Source: GCA-003244245 sp963822695 (GTDB lineage: Bacteria; Actinomycetota; Actinomycetes; Mycobacteriales; Pseudonocardiaceae). Taken from it: a stretch of 64,000 nt of DNA. Shown here in pieces: positions 7,640-17,271 of the stretch. How positions within the stretch are numbered: position 1 is the first letter of the stretch; each line of letters opens with the position of its first letter. Below the pieces are notes generated by a model. That model had not been told where the DNA came from. It saw only the letters and a program-made list of their open reading frames with translations, and did no database searches. Both the position numbers and the translations under genes were made by a program. The stretch covers positions 1 through 64,000 of the forward strand of contig CAWGJH010000021.1 of assembly GCA_963822695.1 (NCBI GenBank), given 5' to 3'.

Positions 7640-8610
7640 CCATGGCGAAGGCAGTGTGGACCATGCGGCTGATGCATACCATCACCGGACACACCTATCT
7701 TGGTGATTGTGGTGCCGAGTGAAACGCCTCTGGATACCGGTCCTGAGTAGGGGAGCGTCGCAACTACGGATCAGAAGGTTAGGGGTTCAGTCCCCTCGGG
7801 TGCGCAGCCGCAGAGGGCGTTCACCTCCCGGCGAACACCTCCGGGGTCTCAGTTCGGGTCTTAGTTTACTTCTGGCGCAGGTACCGGTCGGTCGTTCGCG
7901 ATCGCGAAGCTGCGGTTGTGGGCGAAGAGCCGCTTGCGTTTGTGGGAGCGACGATAGTAGACGTGGCCGGTGGTCTGCGCCACCACGCGCATACCACAGC
8001 GTGCTTTAGTCATTCGTACGTCCTATGCGGGTCGCAAACAGCTGTTCAGCTCCCACAGTGTCGAGGGTCCGGTTCCCGACCAGAAAAGGTCGTGACACAG
8101 GTGGCTCGAGCTGATGTAGCTGAATTGTTGTCGTCAAACTATTCATCCCATCAGGTGTTGGAGATCTATTGTGGGTGGACCGTCATCGGAAGCGGAACGC
8201 TTGCCATTCTATTTCATGGGTGTATCGAATTGAATTTCGGCCCAAATGTCACCTCTTTCGCTCACCGTTCACTCTTAGTTGCTAACACGTTCCTCTTCAC
8301 TCTATAGTCAACTTGGGTTTTCCGCCAGATGCATAATCTCAGACTATTTCGGGAAAGGAACTGATCGTCTTTTGATGGCAGCGTTACGCCACGAACGACG
8401 ATCGGTTACGTTCGTAAGTAAATCCACCGACGGCTTGCGGTAGCATGTCCAAGGTTGCACCGTTGACGTGACCGGCCACAAGCGGTAGCAGGCAATCGCA
8501 GACCAAACCAGACCCGCCACGGCACGGGCGTCCCGGCTCCACAAGACTATGCCTGCCATGTCCACTGTGGACAACCTGTCAATCACAGGGCAGCCTGACT
8601 AGCGGCAGAC
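7640..8610. other. Gene-poor stretch, partly AT-rich
   Basis: Apart from a tRNA-Arg 3' fragment at 7763-7806, no gene could be supported. From about 8090 to 8350 the sequence is clearly less GC-rich than its neighbours, which suggests foreign DNA. Open frames here look like noise. Confidence 0.5.
7763..7806 (+). pseudogene. 3' half of tRNA-Arg, probable attachment-site scar
   Basis: The segment starts ACTACGGATCAGAAGG and ends CGGGTGCGCA. It matches the anticodon loop (ACG), variable loop, T arm and acceptor 3' strand of an actinobacterial tRNA-Arg. The T loop reads TTCAGTC instead of TTCGAAT. There is no D arm or 5' acceptor strand upstream. A 3' tRNA half without a 5' half is what integration of a tRNA-targeting element leaves at its distal end. 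Confidence 0.6.
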
Positions 8611-8614
8611 GGCC

Positions 8615-8677
8615 CGCCGTGGATCACGCAACTGCCTTGTAAGCGGTAGATCGTCGGTTCGATCCCGACCGCGGCGG
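8615..8677 (+). other. D-arm-less tRNA-Thr(TGT)-like sequence
   Basis: The acceptor arms CGCCGTG (8615-8621) and CGCGGCG (8670-8676) pair over 7 bp with one G-U. The anticodon arm ACTGC-CTTGTAA-GCGGT is complete, with anticodon TGT. The variable loop is 5 nt. The T arm GTCGG-TTCGATC-CCGAC is perfect. Only 9 nt lie where about 19-20 including the D arm should be. The acceptor helix can be extended by three more pairs. It is either a tRNA scar with fortuitous closure or an aberrant element-borne tRNA. Confidence 0.5.
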
Positions 8678-8811
8678 GTGCGGTCCACGTGCACAGGCGA
8701 CACACCCGCCTGGCCGACTCAGAACCCTCGCCGTCGTGGCGGACCCCCTCCCGCCCCGCTGAGGCACGCCGCGTTCCCCACACCACCGAACACACCACGG
8801 GAGACCAGATC

Positions 8812-8862
8812 ATGAACGAGACGACCCTCACGGTCACCGGCAGCCTGACCAGCGACCAGTGA
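8812..8862 (+). pseudogene. 5' stub of a single-stranded DNA-binding protein gene
   Basis: With GGGAG upstream, ATG 8812 opens MNETTLTVTGSLTSD, the start of the OB fold in actinobacterial and plasmid-type SSB proteins. It stops after 16 codons. No continuation of the SSB fold is found downstream in any frame. This is probably residue of an integrative element. Confidence 0.5.
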
Positions 8863-9101
8863 CACCCGCCTGCGGAGGCCGGGACCCGCCGTGCACTGTG
8901 GCGTCTCTGGTGCCAAGCAGGGCCTGAGGTCGTCGGCCAGTTGGGCTGCTGCCCTGACCCGAATCGTTGGCGACGAGGATGATGACAATGTGAACGCGAA
9001 GTCCGATCGTGCAGGTGAGGACTTGTCCGGCCGCAAGTCTTCGGCCCGATTCGAGGTGACTGTCTTGGCGCTCGCCGGCCTCATCGCGGCGGTCCCGGTC
9101 A

Positions 9102-9299
9102 GACGAAGGCAAGCTGCGGTACAGCGACTTCGCCTACCTCGCCTTCACAGTCGGCATGACATTCAAAGTCTCGGACACCGCCCTACACTCACACGAATTT
9201 TGTCGAACAGCCCTGCGGCACGCCTTGCTGTCCTACCTGTTCGGCACCGGTATCCTCGCCACGACGATCAACTTAGTTGTCAGTCTCACCAGTAGGTAG
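9102..9299 (+). pseudogene. 3' fragment of a DUF1345 membrane protein
   Basis: The open frame DEGKLRYSDFAYLAFTVGM ... ALRHALLSYLFGTGILATTINLV with a stop at 9297-9299 matches the last third of DUF1345 proteins. That includes the conserved YSDFAYLAFT and RHALLSYLFG motifs and the final hydrophobic helix. The two or three N-terminal helices are missing and no start codon serves the frame. It overlaps the end of the HAD fragment on the other strand by 27 nt. Confidence 0.6.
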
Positions 9300-9790
9300 C
9301 GCGGACCGAGCCGCTGTTCCCAGTGCCTGCCCGTACCTATCGGCATCACGGCGAAGTCCGGCTTCGTCCAGATGCAGGAGGAGATCGGCGGGGTCCGCGT
9401 ACACGCGGTACGCGCCTGCCCGCTCGAGCTCCTCACGGCCGTAGCCGCCAGAAAGCAGGCCGACCCCGAGCGCGCCAGCCCGTCGAGCGGCGAGCAGATC
9501 CCAGATGCTGTCGCCGACGACGACGGCCGTGCGGATATCGGTACCAACACGCGCAGCGGCGGCGAGGAATAGGTCCGGGTCCGGCTTGGCGAACCGGACT
9601 TGATCCCGTGTGACCAGAGGAGTGTCTGCTGGCAGGCCGAGCAGGTCCAACGCGGGGCGAGCCGCGATCGCCAGTCCGCTGGTGGCGATTGCCCACGGCA
9701 CGCGGTGATCTGTCAGGGTGGTGAGCAGATCACGGGCGCCAGACAGCGGTCGCACGGTGTCGCGGCGCTGGCTGTACGCCTCGCCGAGAT
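9273..9790 (-). pseudogene. HAD-superfamily hydrolase lacking its N-terminus
   Basis: The minus-strand frame reads EAYSQRRDTVRPLSGARDLL, then AIATSGLA (motif II Thr/Ser), KPDPDLFLAAAARVG (motif III Lys) and VVVGDSIWDLLAARRAG (motif IV Asp). This is a phosphoglycolate-phosphatase-like HAD core. The opening DxDGT nucleophile motif is absent. Upstream, near 9775-9800, the sequence becomes cydA in another frame. The protein therefore cannot be catalytic. The first 50-60 codons were lost in the deletion that also removed the end of cydA. Confidence 0.75.
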
Positions 9791-10846
9791 GATCGCGGCC
9801 AGCAGCCCAAGGCCGATCATGAGACGGTACGACCAGTAGGTGACCGGGATGACAGGCCGGTAGTCGCCCGGCCCGAACCTCTGGTGATACTGTGCCTCCA
9901 GGTCGTAGATGCCCTCCACCCTGCCGTTGAAAGAGCCGGTAGCCAGGAAGGAGAGCAGCCCAGGCACCCTGAGGCTCCAGATCTCTTTCGATCCGTCCAG
10001 GGTGCCGATCGTGAACAACGAGAATGACGCAGGCTGCTCAGTGTGGTACAGCGCCTCGGCGGCGGCCATCTTCATCGGCTGCTGGGTGGTCCTGATCACC
10101 CCCTGGCTGTGGCCGGACACTGCGACCGCGAGCCCAGCGACGACCGCCATCCACATGCCGGCCTTCGCTGCCGTGTGAAACGCCAGCGCATCAGCGCTGT
10201 CGCGGCGGTGCCACAGCTGCCAGGAGGCGATACCGGCGACCAACGCTCCCGTAGTCAGGAAGGCGGCGGTGACCGTGTGCAGGAAGGCGACCACCATCGT
10301 GGAGTTGGTGAGGACGGCGCCGAAGTCGGTGAGCTCGGCTCTGCGCGTGGCGGAGTTGTAGCTGAACCCCACCGGGTGCTGCATCCACACGTTCGCTGCC
10401 AGGATGAAATAGGCCGACACCAGCGAGCCGAATGCCGCGATCCAGATGGTGGCCAGGTGCAGGCCAGGGCTGAGCCGGTCCCACCCAAAGATCCACAGCC
10501 CGACGAAGGTTGACTCCAGGAAGAACGCCAGCAGCCCTTCCATGGCCAACGGCGCGCCGAAGACGTCACCGACGAATTGCGAATAATCGCTCCAGTTCAT
10601 GCCGAACTGGAACTCCTGTACGATCCCGGTAACCACGCCCACAGCTAAGTTGATCACGAAGAGAGTTCCGAAGAACTTCGTTAGGCGAAGGTAGGTGGGA
10701 GACCGCGTGCGCATCCATGCGGTCTCCAGCCCTGCCACGACGAACGCCAACCCGATCGTGAGCGGAACGAAGAGGAAGTGATAGACGGTAATGATTCCGA
10801 ACTGCCACCGTGCGAGATCGAGTGCGTTCACGAGGTTTTCCACCAC
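9780..10846 (-). pseudogene. cydA: Cytochrome bd oxidase subunit I, 3'-truncated
   Basis: This is the membrane quinol oxidase subunit carrying the hemes. ATG 10846 opens ALDLARWQFGIITVYHFLFVPL with the heme-ligand His. It continues with GMNWSDYSQFVGDVFGAPLA, FLESTFVGLW, HPVGF, and FLHTVTAAFLTTGA with the second His. GHSQG of the quinol loop follows, then SYRLMIGLGLL with the Met ligand. At about 9780-9800 homology ends and the frame runs 17 codons through the HAD fragment to a stop. About 350 of roughly 450-500 residues remain and the last helices are missing. No cydB follows. The remnant of an IS4-type element lies just upstream. Confidence 0.85.
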
Positions 10847-10939
10847 CTCACATGCGTAGTGTGCTCCCCGGCGTAGTCATGGCACGTGGGTACCCCCGTT
10901 AGAGCCAGTCCGGGGTCAATGCCACGTAGCTTAAGTTGA

Positions 10940-12286
10940 TCATGCTGCGCGGGGTGCCAGTGTGTGGATGTGGATCGTGGGTGGGCCGGTGTGGCGGGTG
11001 CTGGCGCGGTCGCTGGGTTTCTTGACCCGGTAGCTGTTGTGGCGGGCTCGTTTGACCGCGCGCGGGCAGCTCCGGTGCGACAGTTCGGGAAGGGTTGATC
11101 GTTGCGGTGATTTCGGCCAGGACGTGGGGCAGGGCGTCGTCCCAGTCCTCGGGGGAAAAACCCGCCGTACCGGTGGCGGTACGGCGGGCGATGCGCAGGA
11201 CCCGGATGAACGAGACCCGGTCGGGATCGAGGTCGGCGGCCTCGGCGGCTCTGGTGACCAGGGCGCTGAGCGCATGGTGGACCAGTAACAGGGCCCAGAT
11301 CTCCTGATGGACCAGCTCGGGCAGGCGCGAGCCGGAGCCTTGCCTGGTCCGCGCAGATGCGTTTTGAGCTGGTCGTTACCGGAAATCCTCCCATCGCTGG
11401 TGGTAGACGGCGGCGAGTTCGTCGGCGCCGGCGTCGGCGGGGTCGCCAGATCGTGGACAGCAGCACGATCAACTCGCCGGTGCCGTTGCCGTCGCGGTCC
11501 GGGACGTCGTACTCCACGACCCGGCTAGGTGCGCCTGGGCGTGGTCGAGCTCGGCGCTCTCACTGTCGGGGGGCGGGCCGTCGCCGTCAGCGGAAGATCA
11601 GCGGGGGGGGAGGCGGCGGCCATGATCGCTGCACGGCGTCGCGCGCCACGGATCGCCGGGTTGATCGACACCGTGAGGTCGGTGCCATCGGCGAAGAGCC
11701 TGCCGCAATTCAACCGGGGGCCAACCCGGTCGGGGCCCGCCACAACAACGCCGCCCGGTCCCGGCGGCCAGCACCCACGCCTCGAAGCTGTAGAAGTTGC
11801 GATCCGCGGTGCACAGCTCATCGCGGCGCAGCCGCTGGTAAAGCCGGTTGGCCAGGGTCTTCTCCCCGGTAGCCCACCCGCCGACCTCGGCGGCCAGGAA
11901 CGCATCCATACGCACTCGGCCAACGCCACCACCCGCGCCTTACAGAACGCCGAACGGTGATCCCCGGACCCGGCATAGCCGAACTCGCGCGGCGTTGCCC
12001 TTGGTGTCGGGCACATCGACCTCGAACCCGTCGATCGCCACCAGCCGCCAGCCTGCGCCCACGCCCCCCGCGTCGAGGAGTTCGCCACCGGGCCAACGAC
12101 CTGCTCGAACGCCTCCGCCAGCACCTGGGGGCCCAACCGTTTGCGGGCCTGGGTGATCCCACCCGTGGTCGGCACCGACCACCGCGCGTCCCAACACCCA
12201 AACGCCGTCAACGACCCCGTGACCTTGGTCGCGACCTCGGTGTAATCATCGTCGGCGAACAGGCACAACCCCATCGTCAGGTACCG
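10940..12286 (-). pseudogene. IS4-family transposase, 3' exon, many frameshifts
   Basis: Downstream of the intron the transposase resumes with RYLTMGLCLFADDDYTEV. It continues in alternating frames: ARKRLGPQVLAEAFEQVVGP, WRLVAIDGFEVDVPDTKGN (first catalytic Asp of the DDE set), FGYAGSGDHRSAF, then ELCTADRNFYSF (second Asp, YREK-like region). The C-terminal part runs to about 10940. At least five indels separate the pieces. Even with perfect intron splicing no full transposase could be made. Confidence 0.75.
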
Positions 12287-12347
12287 GTAGGCCGCTGGCG
12301 AGGTGCCGTGCGTGTTGGCACAGTCCTTTTCCAGCGGCCCCCGGCCC

Positions 12348-12381
12348 GAACTGGACGTGATCGTTTCCGATCATCCAGCTC
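12348..12381 (-). ncRNA. Domain V of the first group II intron
   Basis: The minus strand reads GAGCTGGATGATCG-GAAA-CG... and closes CGTCCAGTTC. It is 34 nt with the AGC catalytic triad, a GAAA tetraloop and complementary outer arms. Confidence 0.9.
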
Positions 12382-12389
12382 TCCAGTGA

Positions 12390-14177
12390 CTACCCCGTGA
12401 GTGTCGCGGTTGGTTGCTGCGCGTGGATGGTGTCATGGCAGGTCGAGCAGACCACGAGGGTCTTGCGCCGTATCTTCGCCATGAGTTGTGCCCACGCGGG
12501 TTGTGGTCGCCCCGGTTGGTTGAGGTCGGCGAGCTTGCGGACCTGGTGTGTCTGCACCTGGACCCGTTGTTCGCAGATCTCGCACCGGCCTGCCCTGAGC
12601 CGTTTGATCAGCTCGTTGCCTTTGCGGCGGCTGGTGTCCGGGGTTGGTTGGCGATCGGTGAGGATCGCTTTCTTCTGCCGTTTCAGGGGTATCCCACCGA
12701 ACCGTGTGACCAGTGGTTTTCTGCCCTTTCGTTCAACGGTGGCCTCCATGCAGGTGCGCGGCCCGTGTGGTGTGCTGATGACGGCCTTGTGCGTGCGGGC
12801 CATCGTCGTCACGGTCGAGCGATGCTTGGCGGCCAGCGTCTTGAGCATCGAGGTCTGCATGACCCAATGCAGCCGATGAAGTCTCCAGACGTCACCGGCG
12901 AGCAGGTAGTACTGGACGAGCCCCCGGTATTCGGCCCCGTATGTGTTGATGATCAGATGGTTATCGAGATTCATCAGGTGGGGTCGGCGCTCGGGTTTTC
13001 CGCGCTTGAGATAGGGGGAGCATTTGGCTCTGATCACCGCCTGGGGGACGCGTAACATGACGGTCCCGTTGACCGACCGTTGACCACGGGTGATCTTGTG
13101 GTCGGCGTGCTGGGTGGTGATCTCGTAGCCGAGGTATCGTGCCGCGCCTGTGCGGGCGTGTGTGATCAAGGTCTTGTCCTCGGAGAGTTCCAACGCGAGG
13201 TCATCACGCAGGAACGCGGCGAGGCGAGCTTTGATCTCTTCGGCTTCGGCCTTCGGTCCGATGAACCCGAGGAGGTGATCGTCAGCGTATCGGCTGTACT
13301 TCAACCGCCGGTAGCCAGGATCTCGAGGATCCTTGCTGGGCAGGCGGTGAAGTTGCTTGCGCAGTTGTCGTTCCATGGCATGATCACCATGCCTGCGAGC
13401 ACGCCTCATCGCGGTTCTCACCTGGTTGTAGGCGGGGTTGTCCGCCTTCCGGCCTCCTCGGGTGTACTGTGGAATGAGATCTTTTTCCACGAACTTGTCC
13501 AACCGGTCCAGATAAATATTGGAAAGGACTGGTGAAGCCACCCCGCCCTGTGGCGCGCCGGAGAGGGTAGCGTTCCATTCCCAGTCCTCCAGGTATCCGG
13601 CTTCCAGCATGTTACGCAACAGCCTAAGGAACCTTTTGTCGTGGATTTTCTCACCGAGAATTTCGAGTAACTTCGAATGATCAAGCGACCCGAAACAATC
13701 GGCGATATCTCCCTCGATGAACCAGGTCGTCCCCGCCCATGTGTCGGCCACTTCGCGCAGCGCGGTGTGGCAGCCCCGGCGGGGACGGAAACCGTGGGAT
13801 CGGTCCGAGAACGTCGGTTCATAGTATGCCTCCAGTAGGAGGCGGACCATCTCGCCGACGAGTTTGTCCGTCCAGGACGGCAAGCCGAGCGGTCTCATCT
13901 TCCCGTTCTTTTTCGGGATGTAAATCCGCTTGACTGGCTGGAATCGGTAGCGCTCGTAGCGCAAAGCATCGATGATGCGACCGATCTTTGCCTCGGACAT
14001 GCCATCCGCGGTCTCCCCATTGACCCCGGGCGTCATGGCCCCTTGGTTGGAGTATAGACGCCCGTAAGCCAGCAGATACAAGCCCGGGTTGAACAACTGT
14101 CGATAGAGCTCGTTGCACGGCAGGCCACGCCTCCCGCGTTCACGGAGGACATCCAGCACTGTTTTGGCGTTCTGCAT
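12390..14177 (-). CDS. ltrA: Group II intron reverse transcriptase/maturase with HNH endonuclease
   Basis: The product of about 595 aa drives splicing and retrohoming. RT motifs are in order: GVNGETADGM, the RIYIPKKNGKMRPLG block, HGFRPRRGCHTAL, EGDIADCFGSLDH, GAPQGGVASPVLSNIYLD, and the catalytic YADD in SRYADDHLLGF (about residue 310). A maturase X domain follows. A Cys/His HNH endonuclease sits at the end (CEICEQRVQ ... VCSTCHDTIH). HNH-bearing, full-length maturases are typical of the mitochondrial-like (ML) lineage. I chose the ATG 10 nt after GGGAGG; an in-frame ATG lies 7 codons upstream. The stop is 9 nt before domain V. The gene looks functional. Confidence 0.93.
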   Translation of the reverse strand: MQNAKTVLDVLRERGRRGLPCNELYRQLFNPGLYLLAYGRLYSNQGAMTPGVNGETADGMSEAKIGRIIDALRYERYRFQPVKRIYIPKKNGKMRPLGLPSWTDKLVGEMVRLLLEAYYEPTFSDRSHGFRPRRGCHTALREVADTWAGTTWFIEGDIADCFGSLDHSKLLEILGEKIHDKRFLRLLRNMLEAGYLEDWEWNATLSGAPQGGVASPVLSNIYLDRLDKFVEKDLIPQYTRGGRKADNPAYNQVRTAMRRARRHGDHAMERQLRKQLHRLPSKDPRDPGYRRLKYSRYADDHLLGFIGPKAEAEEIKARLAAFLRDDLALELSEDKTLITHARTGAARYLGYEITTQHADHKITRGQRSVNGTVMLRVPQAVIRAKCSPYLKRGKPERRPHLMNLDNHLIINTYGAEYRGLVQYYLLAGDVWRLHRLHWVMQTSMLKTLAAKHRSTVTTMARTHKAVISTPHGPRTCMEATVERKGRKPLVTRFGGIPLKRQKKAILTDRQPTPDTSRRKGNELIKRLRAGRCEICEQRVQVQTHQVRKLADLNQPGRPQPAWAQLMAKIRRKTLVVCSTCHDTIHAQQPTATLTG

Positions 14178-14714
14178 TACGCATACCTCCCAGCTCATAG
14201 ATATCCGATCACCTGGCCCCCTTCGCCCGACTGTGGACGGCTTTCCCGTCCTCCTTGGTGGGGCGTGACTCCCACGACTACTACGAGGCCTCCGTCACCA
14301 TAGGGTTCGCACCCCTTAGGCGATCCCACGTTCGTCTTCGTTGCACGTCACAGCGCGACTTAGGTGCCCCACTCATCTCCTTGAATACCCTCATTGGGCA
14401 TCGCTCCACATCCCGGAGGTTGTGCCGGGCGCGTACCTATACCGACACAGGATGCGGCACCGGTATCGGGCGTCTTTCCGGTGGATGGTGATTTGCATCA
14501 TCTGGAGATTGGGGTATCAAGCAATCCAGCTGTTCACCATATCGCGCGGGTCCCGCAGCGCCTCGCCTCATACGCCTGAGCGCGACCGCCGCTTTCCTGG
14601 CATGCTATTGTCCCCGGTCTCCTTTCGGATTCAGGTAAGCCATCAGACCCAAGAACATCCCTCCGAGTTCCTCCCGACTGAATCGGGAATGCAACGAAGC
14701 GCCTCGTGGCGCAC

Positions 14715-14939
14715 GTACACCACCACGTGCGCCGGTAACAACCGAGACCGTTCCTCGCGTTTCCCGCTTTCGCGGATCACATCGTCCACGACGTCCCGAT
14801 GAACCACACTACTCAGGACGCCCAGGGTGACATGGTCGGTCAGCCGACCAGATGCGGGCCGAGAAGCCCTTGAGTTCTTCACCACGCGATAACAATATCG
14901 ATGCGCGGTGCATTTCTCGTCGTTTTCGACCGTCGACAC
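14715..14939 (-). pseudogene. IS4-family transposase, 5' exon
   Basis: The frame reads SGRLTDHVTLGVLSSVVHRD, then VVDDVIRESGKREERSRLLP and AHVVVY at the intron boundary. This is the characteristic N-terminal domain of actinobacterial IS4-type transposases (GVLS...RREQRSRLLPA..VVV). The true start is unclear. ATG 14939 is in frame, but conserved sequence only begins about 30 codons later. It is interrupted by the intron, and the downstream exon is itself frameshifted. Confidence 0.7.
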
Positions 14940-15612
14940 GCCGAGTCATTTGCGACGTCGCCAAACAGTGCGCCATCGTCCCGGTCCACACCTCTAACTT
15001 AGCAGCATTGTTGCGCCACGCGCGCGGAGAGGAGTCGATAGGTAGGAGACGACTCGCTTGGTGCGGTGTTGTACAGGAGATGGAGGATTTGTGGCCCTCC
15101 GGCGTCGCCCTGCGGGGGGCGGTGTCAAACCACCTCAAGCTGCGTTAGTTGAAGACTGTCGTGGTAAGCGTTGAGGAAAAGGCGGTGTAAGAGCTGTCAG
15201 GTGGGGGACCAGGAAGGCGAACGCGAGTGAACCGCTGATGAAGTGTCGAGATTTAGGAAATGACATCAAAACCGGGGTGTCAATGCGATCCCGGGATGAG
15301 TCTGGCGGGTGCCCGTTTATTGGCCAGGCGGTGTCCGGCATGCAGGCGGCGCGAGCCTGGTCCGTGGCTTCTGTGCGAAACGTGGGAAGGCGTGTGCCGA
15401 TACAGGGTCCGCCGTTTTTCTTGTCAGGGTGGTGGACACGAGAGGGAGTGCGTCGAGCAGCGGAAACTGTGAGGCGTCGAGTACCGATGCGGTGTGCGCT
15501 GGCGGACCAGCTCGTAGTAGTGGTGAAGCTCCTGTAATGGGAGTGGAGCGAAGGGGCTGGCTCATCTGGGTTTGTTCGCGCGAGCAACCAGAAGTTCTCT
15601 GGGAGGAGACGA

Positions 15613-16866
15613 GTGGGCAAGTCAAGTTCGGAAGACAAACCGTTTCAGATACCGAAGCGGCTGGTGTGGGAGGCGTACAAGAGCGTCAAGCGGAACAAGG
15701 GTGCCGCCGGGGTGGATGGGCGGTCCATCGAGGACTTCGAAGCCGATCTGAAGAATAATCTTTACCGGCTGTGGAATCGGATGTCCTCGGGGACCTATTT
15801 TCCGCCTCCGGTGCGGGCGGTGGAGATACCGAAGCCGCATGGCGGTGGGACCAGGATGCTCGGGGTTCCCACCGTGACCGACAGAATCGCGCAAACGGTG
15901 GTCGCTTTGCGGTTGGAGCCCCGTATGGAGTCGATCTTTCATGACGATTCGTACGGGTACCGGCCAGGGCGGTCGCCGCAGATGGCGGTGGAGAAGTGCC
16001 GCCAGCGATGCTGGAAGAAGGACTGGGTTCTGGACCTTGATGTTCAGAAGTTCTTCGACTCGGTTGATCATGATCGTATGGTCAAAGCGGTGGAGGTCAA
16101 TACCGACCAGAAATGGGTGGTGATGTATGTGAAGCGGTGGCTGAAGGCACCGATTCAGATGCCCGACGGGACGGTGGTCGAGCGGGACCGTGGTACCCCC
16201 CAAGGGTCAGCGGTCTCACCCGTACTCGCCAACCTTTACCTGCACTACGCGTTCGACTTGTGGCTGGAACGCGAGTTCCCGACCGTGGAGTTCGAACGGT
16301 TCGCTGATGACGCGGTGGTGCATTGTTCGACCGAACGGCAGGCCCGGCAAGTCTGGGCTGCGTTGTCCGAGAGAATGGAAAGTGTCGGATTGCGGTTACA
16401 TCCCGACAAGACCAAGTTGGTGTACTGCAAGGACAGGAAGCGGCGATTTGAGTACGAGTGCACGTCGTTCACTTTTCTTGGGTACACTTTCCGTCCCAGA
16501 AAGGCGCCAACCAAGGATGCCAAGAGTATGTTCACGGCGTTCCTGCCGGCGATCAGCAAGGACGCTCTGAAGGCCAAAAGTCGAACAGTACGCAAATGGA
16601 GGATACATTTGCACACCACGAGCGATCTGGCGGATCTCGCCGAGTGGATGAACCCGGTCATTCGTGGCTGGATGAACTACTATGGCAGTTTCTACCGGAC
16701 CGAGATGTATGCTCTCCTGCGGCGTATCAACACCTACCTGATGCGGTGGGCTCGCAGGAAGTACAAACGGTTGAGGGCGTTCAAGCGGTTCAAGTCCTGG
16801 TGGAATGGGCTCATGCGTAGAGAGCCCAACCTGTTCGCCCACTGGGCGTGGATGCCTGATTTCTAA
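15613..16866 (+). CDS. ltrA: Group II intron reverse transcriptase/maturase (outer intron)
   Basis: This 417-aa protein opens GKSSSEDKPFQIPKRLVWEAYK. Its RT blocks are NKGAAGVDGRSIEDF, PPPVRAVEIPKPHGGGTRMLG, YGYRPGRSPQMAVEK, LDLDVQKFFDSVDH, GTPQGSAVSPVLANLYLHY, and FERFADDAVVHC with FADD in place of YADD. The C-terminal maturase domain ends with WMNPVIRGWMNYYGSFY. No HNH endonuclease is present, so retrohoming would rely on another priming route. GGGAGGAGACGA precedes the GTG start. The gene is intact, and domain V begins 16 nt after its stop. Confidence 0.93.
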   Translation: MGKSSSEDKPFQIPKRLVWEAYKSVKRNKGAAGVDGRSIEDFEADLKNNLYRLWNRMSSGTYFPPPVRAVEIPKPHGGGTRMLGVPTVTDRIAQTVVALRLEPRMESIFHDDSYGYRPGRSPQMAVEKCRQRCWKKDWVLDLDVQKFFDSVDHDRMVKAVEVNTDQKWVVMYVKRWLKAPIQMPDGTVVERDRGTPQGSAVSPVLANLYLHYAFDLWLEREFPTVEFERFADDAVVHCSTERQARQVWAALSERMESVGLRLHPDKTKLVYCKDRKRRFEYECTSFTFLGYTFRPRKAPTKDAKSMFTAFLPAISKDALKAKSRTVRKWRIHLHTTSDLADLAEWMNPVIRGWMNYYGSFYRTEMYALLRRINTYLMRWARRKYKRLRAFKRFKSWWNGLMRREPNLFAHWAWMPDF

Positions 16867-17271
16867 CGGATTGGATGAGAAGAGCGGAATGACGGGAGAC
16901 TGTCAGTGCGCCGGGATAAACCGGCATGGAGATGGGGATGGAAGAGCCCTACGTCGAAGGAGTAGCGATCCACGATGGCCCCGAGTCATGCGTTGTCGTC
17001 CGTGAGGGCGGTGGCGAAGCGTTGACAGGGGTACGTGCAGGCCGGGTTATTGAGCCGCGAAATCCCCTGATTCGGGGTGCCGACGCTGTTGACAGAAGCG
17101 GAAGGCGAAATCGCCAGGAGCGTTATCGCGAGCTACTGGCGGACCCCGCGCGGTCGGAGACCCCGCGCATGTACGGAATCTTCATGCACGAGAACCGGGA
17201 GGTCCCGTACTTGCCCGCCAGGGTGATCACCGGGCGGGCCGCTCAGGGAAGACTGAGGTCGCACGCCTGAG

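Larger units (their letters stand above)
12287..14714 (-). mobile_element. Group II intron with HNH-type maturase, inserted in the IS4 transposase
   Basis: On the minus strand the intron begins GTGCGCC at 14714, a consensus 5' end. It carries a maturase ORF, then a 34-nt domain V (12348-12381) and a domain VI hairpin (GGCCGCTGG / CCAGCGGCC), and ends ...CCTAC at 12287. Joining the flanks gives HVVV(Y)RYLTMGLCLF, restoring an IS4-type N-terminus. The trinucleotide TAC at both edges leaves the boundary uncertain by 3 nt. The length is about 2.43 kb. All parts needed for splicing appear present. Confidence 0.85.
10925..15005 (-). mobile_element. Degenerate IS4-family insertion sequence interrupted by a group II intron
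   Basis: Transposase pieces run from about 14939 (N-terminus) to 10940 (C-terminus), with a complete group II intron between 12287 and 14714. The element ends are not certain. TAGCTTAAGTTGATC near 10929 and CTAACTTAGC near 14995 share only a TAAGTT core and could be decayed inverted repeats. No target duplication was recognised. The element separates the truncated cydA from the intron nest. Confidence 0.55.

Noticed and set aside
7918..8307. 129-codon open frame in the AT-richer stretch
   Set aside because: No ribosome site, no recognisable motif and irregular codon use; not supported as a gene.
16926..17270. 115-codon open frame between the inner intron's 5' end and its maturase
   Set aside because: It lies in the intron's structural domain I. 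Its apparent conservation would come from RNA structure, and it has no ribosome site.
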